Source: Tethya wilhelma
Lineage: Eukaryota > Porifera > Demospongiae > Tethyida > Tethyidae
DNA length: 64,000 nucleotides
Reading direction: 5' to 3'
Assembly: GCA_964030475.1 (NCBI GenBank)
Contig: CAXIPT010000003.1
Span: 31,174 to 95,173, forward strand
Translations under genes and position numbers: made by a program
The notes under the pieces: model-generated
Seen by the model: only the letters and a program-made list of their open reading frames with translations
Database searches by the model: none
What the model was told of the DNA's origin: nothing
In this document: in pieces, positions 45,559 through 57,300 of the stretch
Layout of the letters: every line of letters begins with the position of its first letter
How positions within the stretch are numbered: position 1 is the stretch's first letter

Positions 45559-48500
45559 CAGCTGGCCCCAGATTTAGAAAGGAAACCTAGTTAGACCGAA
45601 AGAAATGGACTACCATGAATACCTGATCAGCTAACTCCATGTATTTTAAACTCTCACCTCTTGTACAGTTTAGTAACACGAGATCTATCTCGAGCTGTGG
45701 TAAGGATCATCACGATCACGAGCATGCAGCTAGCTTGTTTCAAACCGGAACAATTTTTGCCAAATTGGCCCCGTTTTCATCCGGTGTTCATGACGTATAA
45801 TTGGATTTTACTTCCGCAATTATTGGCAAACCCAGTGGTCCCGCCAGGTCTCATATCACATGAATTTATTTGCAATCGTGACGTCACTATTGTAGTAAAT
45901 TCAGCTGAAATTGGCGAATATAGGTAGCTTTACAAGAGAAGCTCTTGCACTATTTTCAAATCAATTGAGACTAGGGAAACTGTATACAGGGTAAGTAGAT
46001 ATGTTGTTTTAGTATTTTTTAATGAAATGAAAGCATATACGATTGTTTTCTGTGTTTGCAGACTGGTTTAGTGACTGATCTCGTCAGTTTACTACCAAAG
46101 TGGACAATAGGGTGTGAGCTGGTATCTGTAGGAAGCATGGGAACAAGTCAAAACTTATGCATATTGTGGCATAACTATGTAGCTCTGTATATTCCAAGTC
46201 TGGATACCTGGTGTGTTTCACAAAATTTTTTGTCACCATATCTTTGTTGGTGTGTACTGATCAATTTCATGTTGTTCCCTTTTCAGAGCTCCATAAATTC
46301 AAATCAGTGATGCTAATATCGATGAAAATAGTTTTATGATCACTGTCATGTACTGTTTCATACGTACCATCAGCTCTTTCACACTACAAAACTTTATGTT
46401 GATAGTTTCAAGTAGTATTGTTTGTTTTCTGCTGAAAACCAGTAATTCAGCAAGTGAGTGTAGCGATCCTTACCTAACTCAATAGTTTACCATACTGAAA
46501 TTTTCTACGGCTGATTTATCTTGCTAGTTTCAAGAGAACAGATCAAGATTTGTTTCACAGAAACTAGAGTTCTTGTGTTAGTAATACATATAGAAATTGT
46601 GTCATAAAGCATGTCACAAAATGAAATGTCACGGGTTTTGTCTCATTGAGTAGGTTGCTGATATGGCCTGCTAAATTATGATATTTCAAGATAGAGAAGT
46701 CGAAACTTCAGTGATGAGTAACTGAAACAATGTAGTTTCAATATGAACCGCGTTTATAGCCCTAGCTTATTCCTACAAGAGAGAATTTTAGTGTGAATAA
46801 GTAATTAGCTAGCGCGCATTGCTCAACATTCTCATTTCCGGGTGAAATTAAATTTGTATGGGCACTATTGGACTTCCGGAATCCTGGCGGCACCACTGAA
46901 CCGGAACAATTTTTGCCCGTTTTCATCCGGTGTTGATGATGTGTAATTGGATTTTACTTCCACAATTTTTGGCCCTGCAAGATTACACTGCCTCGCGCTA
47001 AGGCGCTCGGCAATAAATCAGTTTCTGCATAGATACTATATCTATGCTGTAAGCCATAAATCTGCAGAATTTTGCAAAAATGCTCTAAAAATGCTCTTTT
47101 AGCTAACAAAATGCAACGGTTTGGACAAATGCCAAGGGCCTGCTCTACCAAACTTGGTACAATGCTAAGTCATTTCTTTGTCTATCTACAGATCAAATCT
47201 GGGACCTTAACTCGCACTGGAAGCTATATTTTCTATCCCTAACTTTTTTGCACTAAATTTCGCATATTTTTTGGCTTTATGCAAGCATTTCTTGCATATA
47301 CTCATGAGTTAAGAGCTCTGATTTGGAACATATATTCATCAATGCAGCCTCTAACTCCCTATAAAATTTGGACTCTTAACTCCCAGTAGTTTGTCCAATC
47401 TTATCCCTAACGTTTTTTCTTTACCGTTCTTTGCAAACGGTGAGCCACGCCCTCCCACAATCACGTGACCAGACCCGCCCACTCACAGAAGCTTCACAAG
47501 TGATCACCCTACACATATGTACCATCACTAGATGGTAAACCTTTAAGGTCTGGAAGTTATGTTGAGATAAACACAAAATCATGAATTTTGGTCTCTTATG
47601 TGGTTGCACTGTACATGTATGGATTAATTTTAATAATCACATGACAACTTGAACATCATTGTATGCATATGGGGTATGATTAGCATGATCTGTGATTAGA
47701 TTGTTGATCAGCAAATAAAAAGCAAGCGCTCAGGCGCTAGCTATAGGCACATCATATCATGTGCATGCAGCTGAAACTAAGGAGGCTATGTACAAGTACG
47801 AAAGTAGCTAAATTGACATAGATCTAGGCCTATATAGTGAGTATCATGCAAGAATCACTAACAGTCTACCTACTCTTTCTAAGATCTTAAGAGCATATTT
47901 GCTTTTCCATCCAAGTCGTGAAAGGGGTGACCATTTTTACGAAGGGGTGCGTGATTTCCCGTGTATATCAGTCACCCGAGTTCCCAAATTAACAGTAAAA
48001 TGGGCACCCGGGTGACCAGAATTTTAGATTTTACCGTGAGATTAGTCACCCAGGGTGACTAAATTGGGGGGTGACCAATTTCACATGACACCAGAAGTGA
48101 TGTGACCTTGAACAAAAAGCTGCCTTTCTCTGGACTGTGAAGAATGCAAGCTATGAAAAGCGTGCTTAGACAGCTAGCTTAGATAGTGCTGGCCTAGGAT
48201 AGAATCACAGGCGCTACAAGTATGGCTGACTGTTTTTGAGATCGCTGACAAGGCTTACCAGTGGCATCCGTATCCGACAAAGAAGCGTGATAGAGCAGCC
48301 AATCTTTCTGCCAGCTGATTACATGTACAAAAGGGTAGTCTGTGACGTCATGTAACTAGGTAGGCACTAGGCTAGGCAGAGGTTCTGGGCTCCAATCGCT
48401 CATAGAACTCGCCTTCGTCTGAAACGTTCTGACTCTAAGTATGGAACTTGATGCTGAATTTGTCTCTCTTCAATTTTTGTTTTGTTTTTTGTCTATCTGT

Positions 48501-49110
48501 ATGTGTTGTTTACCTTCCCCATTTGCGCCTCTCTGTGGCGTGTTTGATAATAATAATAAATTGCTGAGCTGGCCAAATTGCACTGATAAGGAGCACTGCA
48601 TCCATGCATTTATACAATGCAGCATGGTTACCTTTTATTGCCCAGTTATTAATATGCAGATGCGCGCCTGTGCTTACATGCATCTAGCAGTAAACATCAG
48701 TATACTTCATACACAATTATTATTATTATATTGTTGTTTTTACCCAATTTTTATCCTAGCTACTTTGACGGGCGTGTTTAAAATTAATTTTATCGAGCTT
48801 GATCTTAAAATTTGTATATTATGTCAGATGACCTACACATGCATGGTGCATGCACAACAATTCTATGACGTCATATGAGATTTCCCCAAAATTATAGCAC
48901 TGTACAGTCACATTTAATTTTAATACTAAACATACCGTAGATCGGGAAATTTTCGTTGGTAAAATATTTCGACTGTTAAATTTTCGCGTAGTTTAATTTT
49001 CGTCCTTGCGGATGATTCGGTAAAGATCGCCATACAAAATAAATTTTCACCGAGTTTAATTTTCGTCGGTGATGGTCATCGACGAAAATTTTTTAGCACC
49101 GAAAATTACA
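45559..49110. other. Repeat-rich region without a recognised gene
   Basis: Direct copies of about 90 bases lie at 45739-45835 and 46898-46978 (both with CCGGAACAATTTTTGCC and TCATCCGGTGTT). The stretch 47970-48080 repeats CACCCGGGTGACC-like blocks with inverted parts. A family A-type palindrome occupies 48936-49113. A 145-codon frame at 48441-48878 is Cys/hydrophobic but unsupported. A possible exon at about 46062-46121 has splice-like edges but no family. Confidence 0.5.
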
Positions 49111-49113
49111 GTA
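48936..49113. repeat. Family A-type MITE
   Basis: TACCGTAGATCGGGAAATTT at the left, inverted ends decayed at the right (CACCGAAAATTACAGTA), internal inverted block TTTAATTTTCGTC. Confidence 0.65.
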
Positions 49114-49129
49114 GTGTTGTTATAATTAT

Positions 49130-49508
49130 GTCAGTTGGTTTTGGCTGTGGTTTTCTAATGTGTCTGATGTTGGCTCCCAGCAGGGATGGCTTGAAGGGGG
49201 CTTGACTAGCTGATATCAAAGCAGTCATTCCATCACTCCTCTGGTAGGTCAATCTGAGCGCCAAGTTTTAACAATAGTTCAAGAAGGAGCGATTTACCAC
49301 CTTTATACCCCATGCATTTGCTGCGGAAAGCAGTCTCTATAAAAAAAATTTTAAAAAAATAGCTGTTTAGTCCACTCAAGCTGGTGCTAAAGTGCAGTTT
49401 TCTACACATCGTGACCTTAGACCTTGCCATTGCAGAGGTTGATTTGAAGGCCCAATTCGTACTTGTAAAGAATGTACAATCTTTTCGTTGATTCTTTAAT
49501 AGTGTCAT
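49130..49508 (-). pseudogene. Fused remnant: ankyrin repeat piece joined to CCDC146 tail
   Basis: On the minus strand LLLELLLKLGAQIDL, then (after a frameshift) GMTALISASQ, is one ankyrin repeat like those at 58300-59500. It runs directly into [20 protein letters not shown], the C-terminus of CCDC146. The two belong to different genes in the neighbouring units, so a deletion has joined them. Confidence 0.8.
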
Positions 49509-49719
49509 CGCTTCAATCTCGAGATCGTAAGCTTTCCATTTCTTGGAGAAAACGGTAATAATTAGCTAAAAAACTAAACTTTTAATCAGAAGTAAAATGT
49601 AATCATAATAATTCCAACCCAAGATACAAACCGATTTATGATGCCACACGCTAATGCGCTCGGCAATAATACGTGAAAATAATTGAACAATACTAGTGAC
49701 CTAGTTCTATTTATTACCT

Positions 49720-50270
49720 ATTCTGTTTTGCAGTGAATGATGATGGCATCACATGACCAGTCTGTTGGGAAGGAGGTGGTTGATGGGGTGCAGAGGAACT
49801 ACCCACAACAGGCATACTGCTATGGGGGTGGGGGTGATTACGATGCTGGTAGTTTAGAGGAGAAGGTTGAAAGGATGGTGAGTACAGCGGTGTTGGGTAT
49901 CCAGGAGTGGGTGTGGCTCCATATGGTATATGGATATAGGGGTGGGGGTGGGGGTGATTAGGATATAGCGGTGGGTTGACTGGTTGCTGGTAGTTTAGAG
50001 GAGGAGGTTGAGAAGACTGTGGGCCAGTCCATTGGGGTGGGCGTGGTCCAGTCAGGTACCCAGTGGATTGATGGCAATTATAATAGGGGTGGGGACGATT
50101 AGGATACAGTGTTGAGTATCTAGGAGTGGGTGTGGCTCCATGGTGTGTCCTGGTGACTGGGGGACCACTACCAGTTGAGGGGTCGGCAGAGAGAGGGAGA
50201 GGGAGAGGGTTATCATAGGAGCTACTAGAACCATCATTTCTCTCCATATCTGATATCTGTACAGTACAAT
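49720..50270 (-). pseudogene. Duplicate of the Pro-rich 5' exon of the ANK-Roc-COR gene
   Basis: Starts MERNDGSSSSYDNPLPLPLS and continues as a Pro/Tyr/His-rich chain (HHGATPTPRYSTLYPNRPHP, LNYQQPVNPPLYPNHPHP). It matches the exon at 59827-60155 but is longer, by internal repeats of NYQ-PHPHP segments. The frame is open for about 190 codons. Downstream on this strand only an ankyrin scrap remains, so it has no intact partner. Confidence 0.75.
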
Positions 50271-50462
50271 GTACTTTATCATCACACAATACACTGAAGT
50301 CTGAAAATGCAGATTATAGTTTATAATTCTTACCCAATTTAAAGTTAGTTTGTTGTTTATTTATCTCATGACCTCCACTCACAAGTCTATGACATCATAC
50401 CATGGGATTTCCCCAAATCATAAATAGCACAGTGAATATCATTAATTCATTACACATGACAG

Positions 50463-50690
50463 TCACATAATTATATTCCTAAATATGTTGTTATATGTCA
50501 ATTGGTTTGGGCTGTGGTTTTCTAATGTGTCTGATGTTGGCTCATGGCTGGGATGGCTTGAAGGGGGCGTGGCACCCATAGTGCTTGGGAATAGGGAGAT
50601 CCCCTTCTCCTGAGGGCATGTAGGCATTGGGGCGTGGCTCTGCTGTGGACACACCCCCTCCTGGGAGAACATGAGACTCCTCCTCTTCCA
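50463..50690 (-). pseudogene. CCDC146 last-exon duplicate
   Basis: Nucleotides closely match the terminal exon at 60448-60651: [20 protein letters not shown], then the [15 protein letters not shown] region. In this copy one residue of the highly conserved GAN is altered by a substitution (CATGAGCC for CAGGAGCC). It is separated from the preceding exon by a family B MITE. Confidence 0.8.
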
Positions 50691-51034
50691 CTAGCTGTGA
50701 GGGTGTGTGCATGTGAGGGTGAGGTAAACATTCTTTGCCATTATTGTCATTATTGTTATTGTGAATAAGATTTGCAACAACATTAATAATTATGTTCTAT
50801 ATATCAGTCAGCTCTTGAGCTAGACCACTTCAATAAATGCTGTCAAGCAACAACTTTATTATAAAAATGATTTCCTGATAATGGTGATTACTAATACATA
50901 AAACTAAAGGGCTGGAAATTATTTCTTTATGCTGTGACAATTCGTCACGGAAGAGAATTTTAAAGTTGTTAATTTACAGCAAGATGAATCGCCTCGATAG
51001 CTGTGTATGTCATCTTCGACAGTTCTACTACAGC

Positions 51035-51272
51035 TAAAGTCCATCTGGTTTGAGAATGCCGCCGGAAGTGAAATAATGAGATTCTATAACATATTTTTTC
51101 TATGGGACAAAATAGCTAACTTTGACTGGTAAGGCATAGGAAGCTGGAAAACAATCTAAAGAACGGGGAGAGCGAGCGCTTTCCTATTGTGCTTGGATTT
51201 TTGAAATAGGTTGGATATTTAGAAAGTTATACGATTATTTCTACCGGCATTCTCAAACCAGATGGACTTTAG
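51035..51272. mobile_element. MITE family B
   Basis: AAAGTCCATCTGGTTTGAGA and inverted CTCAAACCAGATGGACTTTA ends, with a perfect internal order. It is the counterpart of the rearranged copy at about 60868-61198. Confidence 0.9.
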
Positions 51273-51282
51273 AGTGGGTTAC

Positions 51283-51456
51283 CTTCCTCCTGATGGTCTC
51301 CTCCTGGTGCCTCCTCTGAGAGGCCCTCTCCTGCCTCTGCATGCCACTCCATGGCTGTCTGGTCATCAGGGGCCTCCCCAGCCTCCAGTCTGGAGTAGGC
51401 CTGCTCCAGATGGACCTCTCTCTCTCTCACCTCCTCACCAAGATGGTGGCACGACG
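51283..51456 (-). pseudogene. CCDC146 penultimate-exon duplicate with a 4-base insertion
   Basis: [20 protein letters not shown], then [19 protein letters not shown], is followed by a frameshift: GCATGCCACTCC replaces GCCACTCC in the intact copy (61212-61382), a four-base insertion. The exon can no longer encode the conserved sequence, so this CCDC146 piece is dead. Confidence 0.85.
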
Positions 51457-51859
51457 CCTGGATCGATACAACAGAGGGAGGATAGGATGGTAGTAGCAAT
51501 AATATAGGGACCAGTGATAATAACTATGTACAACTGATATCAATGTGATATGGATTTGGTCTAAAGTTCACAATGAGAAAGACAACAGAAATGGCAAAAC
51601 ACTAGAGAAGGCTTTGTTTTGTCTCCTAATATTATGGTGATAGCTGCTCATACCAAAGTATGGCATAACTAACCACATGCAGTGACCAAGGGTCAGTCCC
51701 TGTGGTACCACAGGATACTGTGACAGGAAGAACTACATAACTTGGTCAATGGCACTTCACATGTTGCACACATGGAGACTATATCTGCACAATCACACAT
51801 TACCTCATAGCCACAGATGGTCTAGCTGGCCACACCAACTATCAGTGAGTGTGTGTGCA

Positions 51860-54251
51860 TGTGTGTCCTAGAGTGTCTTTGTAGTGTCCATTGTCAGCTG
51901 TTGTGGTGGAGCCACACTGAACTGGTGGGGGAGATGAAGGAAATGATAATGGTTGAGGGACAACATCAGTTTTGAGTGCATGAATCAAGTAATTACCTGG
52001 TTGAGCTCAAATTTTTGTCTCTGATAATCTCCTCAATGATGCCTGTCTGTCCAATCTCCACTAGCTTGTCAGCCAGTGTTCTCCACGTTAGAACAGCACC
52101 TGACTTCTCTTTGACATTGTCTTCTCTTCGTAGCCATGCTCTCACCATATCTCCTAGACCCTTCATCTTATCAAGAGCAAAGCTACTATATCCATAAATG
52201 AAGCAATTCAGTCCCAGCTCTCCAGCAAGAAGTTCAAGCTGAGCTGGCTCCAATTTGTATAGGTAACGCACAACTTCATTCCAATCACTGTCCTCTGAAA
52301 ATGACAACACAACATATGATGTATAATTATGTTGGTACGCAAAAAAAATATTAACTTTTCAGACACTCACTTATTTCTAAACCATCACCATGGTCTGCTG
52401 AATTCAAAGTGGACTTTGACCTCTGAAACAAATAATCACTTGCTCAATAAATTATAAATTGTGACAGGTCCATCTCAAAGTTTGACTCACTTCAACTTGA
52501 CCTCTGCTGTTAAAGGGTCTCACTGGATCAGGAGGAGTGGACTTTAAACTCTGAAAAAAAGACATGTACTTTTTGTTTACATGACTGGCACCTCAGGTTG
52601 ACAATGTGCCAGTGTATGCATATACACCTAATCACTCACATCATCAGCTGGAGGTCTCTTTCTAGAGGGTGTGGTATACATGTTGTCATGGCGACCATCA
52701 GCAGTTGACTCTGTATATTTGGGGAAAATAAAATAACTCAAATTGAGTATAAATTATTTGCTAGTGAGTTAACCTTGGCTATTTAGCTGATAGATGTCAT
52801 TTGGTGAGTCAGATCTGTGTGATTGTGACATTACGACTGATCTTTGTCTCACTTGAACTTGATCTCCACTGTTACCATGGTTACGGTAACTCTTTGAATT
52901 AGGAGAAGTGAACTCTGAACTCTGAAACAACAACAATTTTTTTGTGTATGCATGCCATATTTACATTACAGTAGAACTTCGTTTATCCAGAACCGCGATT
53001 ATCTGGATCAAGCTGGAAGGCCAAAATTTGGTTAATAAGTTATAGACTCTTCTCACTTTTCAAGCTTGACACTTGCACGTGTTAGCCAATAAATTCGAGT
53101 GATTCAAGTCTAAACGAAGAAAAATACAATCTACCAGCGAGTAAGAAAAACTATCGTGGCTACTGCTAGTGCCGCTAGAACCAGTATAAATTTATCATTT
53201 CGATTATCCAGACTTCGTTTATCTGGCAGGCTTCCGGTACAAAGGCAAAGGTTTCCAGATAACCGAGGTTCTATTGTATGTATCATAGCTATATAGGGAA
53301 ATTTAATACAATAATATTTATTAATAGTGTCAGTGTGATAATTAAAAAGTATTATGTACATCTTTACTGCATGAATCAGCCAAACTGGCTTAGCTACGAA
53401 AATTAAACTGGAGAAAACGTTTAGCAGTGAAATTTTCCTGATCTATTGTATACATGTACATTTCTTATCACTCACATCATCAGTAGCAATGATAGCTAGA
53501 GGTCTATTTCTTGGAGGGGGTGTGGCAGGTGTGTTGTCATGACGACCACCAGTAGTTGACTCTGTAAAATTTTAAGGAGATAAACACAATAAAAAAACAG
53601 AATTGTCTCTCATCAGATAAGATTAACCTTTTAACCAGAGGAAATGGTTAATTGGTAGGGGTGACCTCATGACTGATCCTGATCTTCTACATTTGAGGAC
53701 TTTGCTGTCTTCCTTGAAGATAGCAGGATGGTGGCCATTCTTCTTGACACAGTCTGAGTTCTGACAGTAGAAGCTGAGAGAATGGTCAGCATCTGAAGTG
53801 AGTTTCATCTCAGAGGATACTTTCCTAACACCCTTCACTACACTTTGACAGACACTGGAACATACACTCTCGACTGATGGATCGGAGTTATTTTCCCATT
53901 GCTCCTCACGATAATGAACCAGCTCCAGGTAGGTGGGGTGGACTTTAAGAGTGATGATGTCATAATCTCCAACGCAAAATGAAACTTGGTCTCGGAGGAT
54001 TCGATCTGTTTGTAGTTCCCATTCGAACTTTGACCTCATATCATTAGAGAGTAGATACACAATGAGAGCTCCAGCAAGGCCTTTGGGGCAGTAGCCACAT
54101 TTGAATGTTATCAGTAGAGGAGGGGTGGTTGAATTCTGGGTGAGAGGATGAGACACACACATTTTAGAATGAGTCAGAACACAGGGGATGAAATATTTCT
54201 GGTGACCATCTTCTGTTTGAAATGGAGCAACTATTCTAAGATGTTTCAGTA
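51860..54251 (-). pseudogene. Partial second copy of the ANK-Roc-COR-death gene (C-terminal half)
   Basis: From 54251 down: the COR C-terminal half (KHLRIVAPFQTEDGHQKYFI, then SHPLTQNSTTPPL), linker exons with RKRP and SKS/STPP motifs, and the C-terminal death domain exon (52294 to about 52001: SDWNEVVRYLYKLEPAQLEL and onwards). The last exon at about 51865-51935 has lost one base relative to copy B and would stop early. The 5' side ends abruptly at N 54252, where copy B's 3' end begins. Whether the missing N-terminal half is a gap or truly deleted is unknown. Confidence 0.85.
52969..53279. mobile_element. Pogo/Tigger-like MITE in the duplicate's intron
   Basis: TACAGTAGAACTTCGTTTATCC at the left, and AACCGAGGTTCTATTGTA at the right is inverted. 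Flanking TA. It has no counterpart in copy B's intron at about 55440-55610, so it inserted after duplication. Confidence 0.75.
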
Positions 54252-54331
54252 GNGCACAAATCACATGAAGAGACTATCTACACAATCACACATTACCTCA
54301 TAGCCACAGATGGTCTAGCTGGCCACAGCAA

Positions 54332-57300
54332 CTACCAGTGTGTGTGTGGTGTGTGTCCTAAAGTGTCTTTGTAGTGTCCCATTGTCAGCTGTTGTGGTGG
54401 AGCCATACTAAGAGGAATGGCCTCCATGGAGCTAGACACTGGAGGAGGAGGAGATGAAAGAAATGATAATGGTTGAGGGACAACATCATGCAGTTTGCAC
54501 CAAGAAATTACCTGGTTGAACTCAAATTTTTGTCCTTGATAATCTCCTCAATGATGCCTGTCTGTCCAATCTCCACTAGCTTGTCAGCCAGTGTTCTCCA
54601 CGTTAGAACAGCACCTGACTTCTCTTTGACATTGTCTTCTCTTCGTAGCCATGCTCTCACCATATCTCCTAGACCCTTCATCTTATCAAGAGCAAAGCTA
54701 CTATATCCATAAATGAAGCAATTCAGTCCCAGCTCTCCAGCAAGAAGTTCAAGCTGAGCTGGCTCCAATTTATATAGGTAACGAACAACTCTATTCCAAT
54801 CACTGTCCTCTGAAAATGACAACACAACATGTAAGTTGGTATGAAAAAAATATTAATTTTTCAGACACTCACTTATTTCCAAACCATCACTATGGTTAGC
54901 AGGATTCAAGGTGGACTTTGACCTCTGAAACAAATATATACATAGTTTGCTCAGCCTATGAATTATAAATAGTGACAGCTTGGTCTCAAACTCACTTCAA
55001 CTTGAGCTCCACTGTTACCATGGTTACAGGGTCTCACTGGAGCAGGAGGAGTGGACTCTGAACTCTGAATAAAAGACACGTACTTTTTGTTTACATGAGA
55101 CCACCTCAGGCTGACAATGTGCCAGTGTATACATATACACCTAATCACTCACATCATCAGCTGGAGGTCTCTTTCTAGAGGGTGTGGTACACGTGTTGTC
55201 ATGGGGACCAGCAGTTGTTGACTCTGTATAATATATGGGGGGTATTAAATAACTCAAATTTGTATAAATAGTTTGCTAATCAATTAGTTAACCTTGGCTA
55301 GTCAGCTGATAGATGTCACTTGGTGAGTCGTGTGACTGTGACATTGCGACTGATCTTGGTCTCATTTCAACTTGATCTCCACTGTTACCATGGTTACAGC
55401 TTCTCTTTGAATTAGAAGGAATTGACTCTGAACTCTGAAACACCAACAATTTGTGTGCATGAGTCAACATAGTTGTATCTATACATAATGTACCATAGGT
55501 ACTAGTGTGAGTGGAGAAAATTTAATCTTCACTACATGGATCAGTGAAAATGATAAAGAAAAAATTATCAAAATTTTCCCAATCTATGGTATACATTTCT
55601 TAACACTCACATCATCAGTAACTAGAGGTCTCTTTCTTGGAGAGGGTGGGGCAGGTGCATTGTCATGACAACCACCAGTAGAGGACTCTGTATGAGGAGA
55701 TGAACACAATCAAAAACAGAACTGTTTCTCATCAGGTAAGTTTAACCTTTTAACCAATATAGATGGTTGATTGGCAGGGGTGATCTCTTGACTGATCCTG
55801 ATCTTCTACATTTTAGGATGTTGCTGTATTCCTTGAAGAGAGCAGGATGGCGGCCATTCTTCTTGACACAGTCTGAGTTCTGACAGTAGAAGCCGAGAGA
55901 ATGGTCAGCATCTGAAGTGAGTTTCATCTCAGAGGATACTTTCCTAACACCCTTCACTACACTTTGACAGACACTGGAACACACACTTTGGACTGATGGA
56001 TCTGAGTTATTTTCCCATTGCTCCTCGCGACAATGAACCAGCTCCAGGTAGGTGGGGTGGACTTTAAGAGTGATGATGTCATAATCTCCAACGCAAAATG
56101 AAACTTGGTCTCGGAGGATTCGATCTGTTCGTAGTTCCCATTCGAACTTTGACCTCATTTCATTAGAGAGTAGATACACAATGAGAGCTCCAGCAAGGCC
56201 TTTGGGGCAGTAGCCACACTTGAACGTTATCAGTAGAGGAGGGGTGGCCGAATCCTGGGTGAGAGGATGAGACACACACATTTTAGAATGAGTCAGAACA
56301 CAGGGGATGAAATATTTCTGGTGACCATCTTCTGTTTGAAATGGAGCAACTATTCTAAGATGTTTCAGTAGCTTGAGGAATTTGTCTGGTGTAAGAAGGC
56401 TTTCAAATTGGCTAGCTCTTTCTAGATCTTCAAACGTAAATATGCCTTTGTATCTAAAATCGTGATAAAGCCTTTTGCCTACTTTTTCAAATGTGAATGT
56501 CTTCACAATGAGTTGAGTGACATGGTCAAACAGCACCTGAGGATCTCTTATCACGATGTCATCAAGACCATCAGTGGGGAAGTGACGAATCAGACCAATC
56601 TTAGTGTGAAGAAACCAGAGAGCGTGATTCAATTCCTCACTAGTGGATATTCCACAATCTTTAGCAATAGCATAACATTGTTCGTAACTGATGATACGAT
56701 CTTTCATCATTTGCTGGCGAAGAACAAGACTGAAGATTAACCAGTTAGAGGGATAGCTCATTTTAAACTCACCATGACGCACAGCTTGATCAACACTTGA
56801 TCTTATCTTTTCAAAGTCAGAATCATCCTTGGAGAAGTTATTGACATGCAGTGAAGATAAGTTGAGATTCACTGGAAAACACCACCAGGTCTTCACGGTA
56901 GTGGGCAGTGGACTTGATGACCTTCTGAAGGTGGTCATCAATTTCCTTGATATTTGATTCAGCAGTAGCTGGCTCAAGCTGATCTTTGTGTGTGCCAACA
57001 ATGAGGACTTTAGGTTTGAGTGGACGACTCTTTGTCTGTGAACTACTGTATGTGAATGTGCCCATTGAAGCTACACTGGCGAGGGTTTGAAGAATAGCCT
57101 CCTCTAAAGTGAGTGTTGATTGATAGGGGTCTGACCGTCCACCATCAGGAAGACGATACTCTATTGTGATTTGCTGACAAAGTTCTTGATGGAGAGGAAA
57201 GATGATGAAGAAAATGAAAGGACCAGACACTAACAGTGGTAGGACTTCTTGAAATTCCATTTGTCCTCCTGTATCAGTGAGATAAAGAGTCCACGAGTTC

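Noticed and set aside
45661..45927. 88-codon frame after the hnRNP K MITE
   Set aside because: Overlaps a dispersed direct repeat also found at 46898 and has no domain similarity.
48441..48878. 145-codon plus-strand frame, Cys- and Phe-rich
   Set aside because: Composition looks like random AT-rich DNA, with no repeated motif, exon signals or recognised domain.
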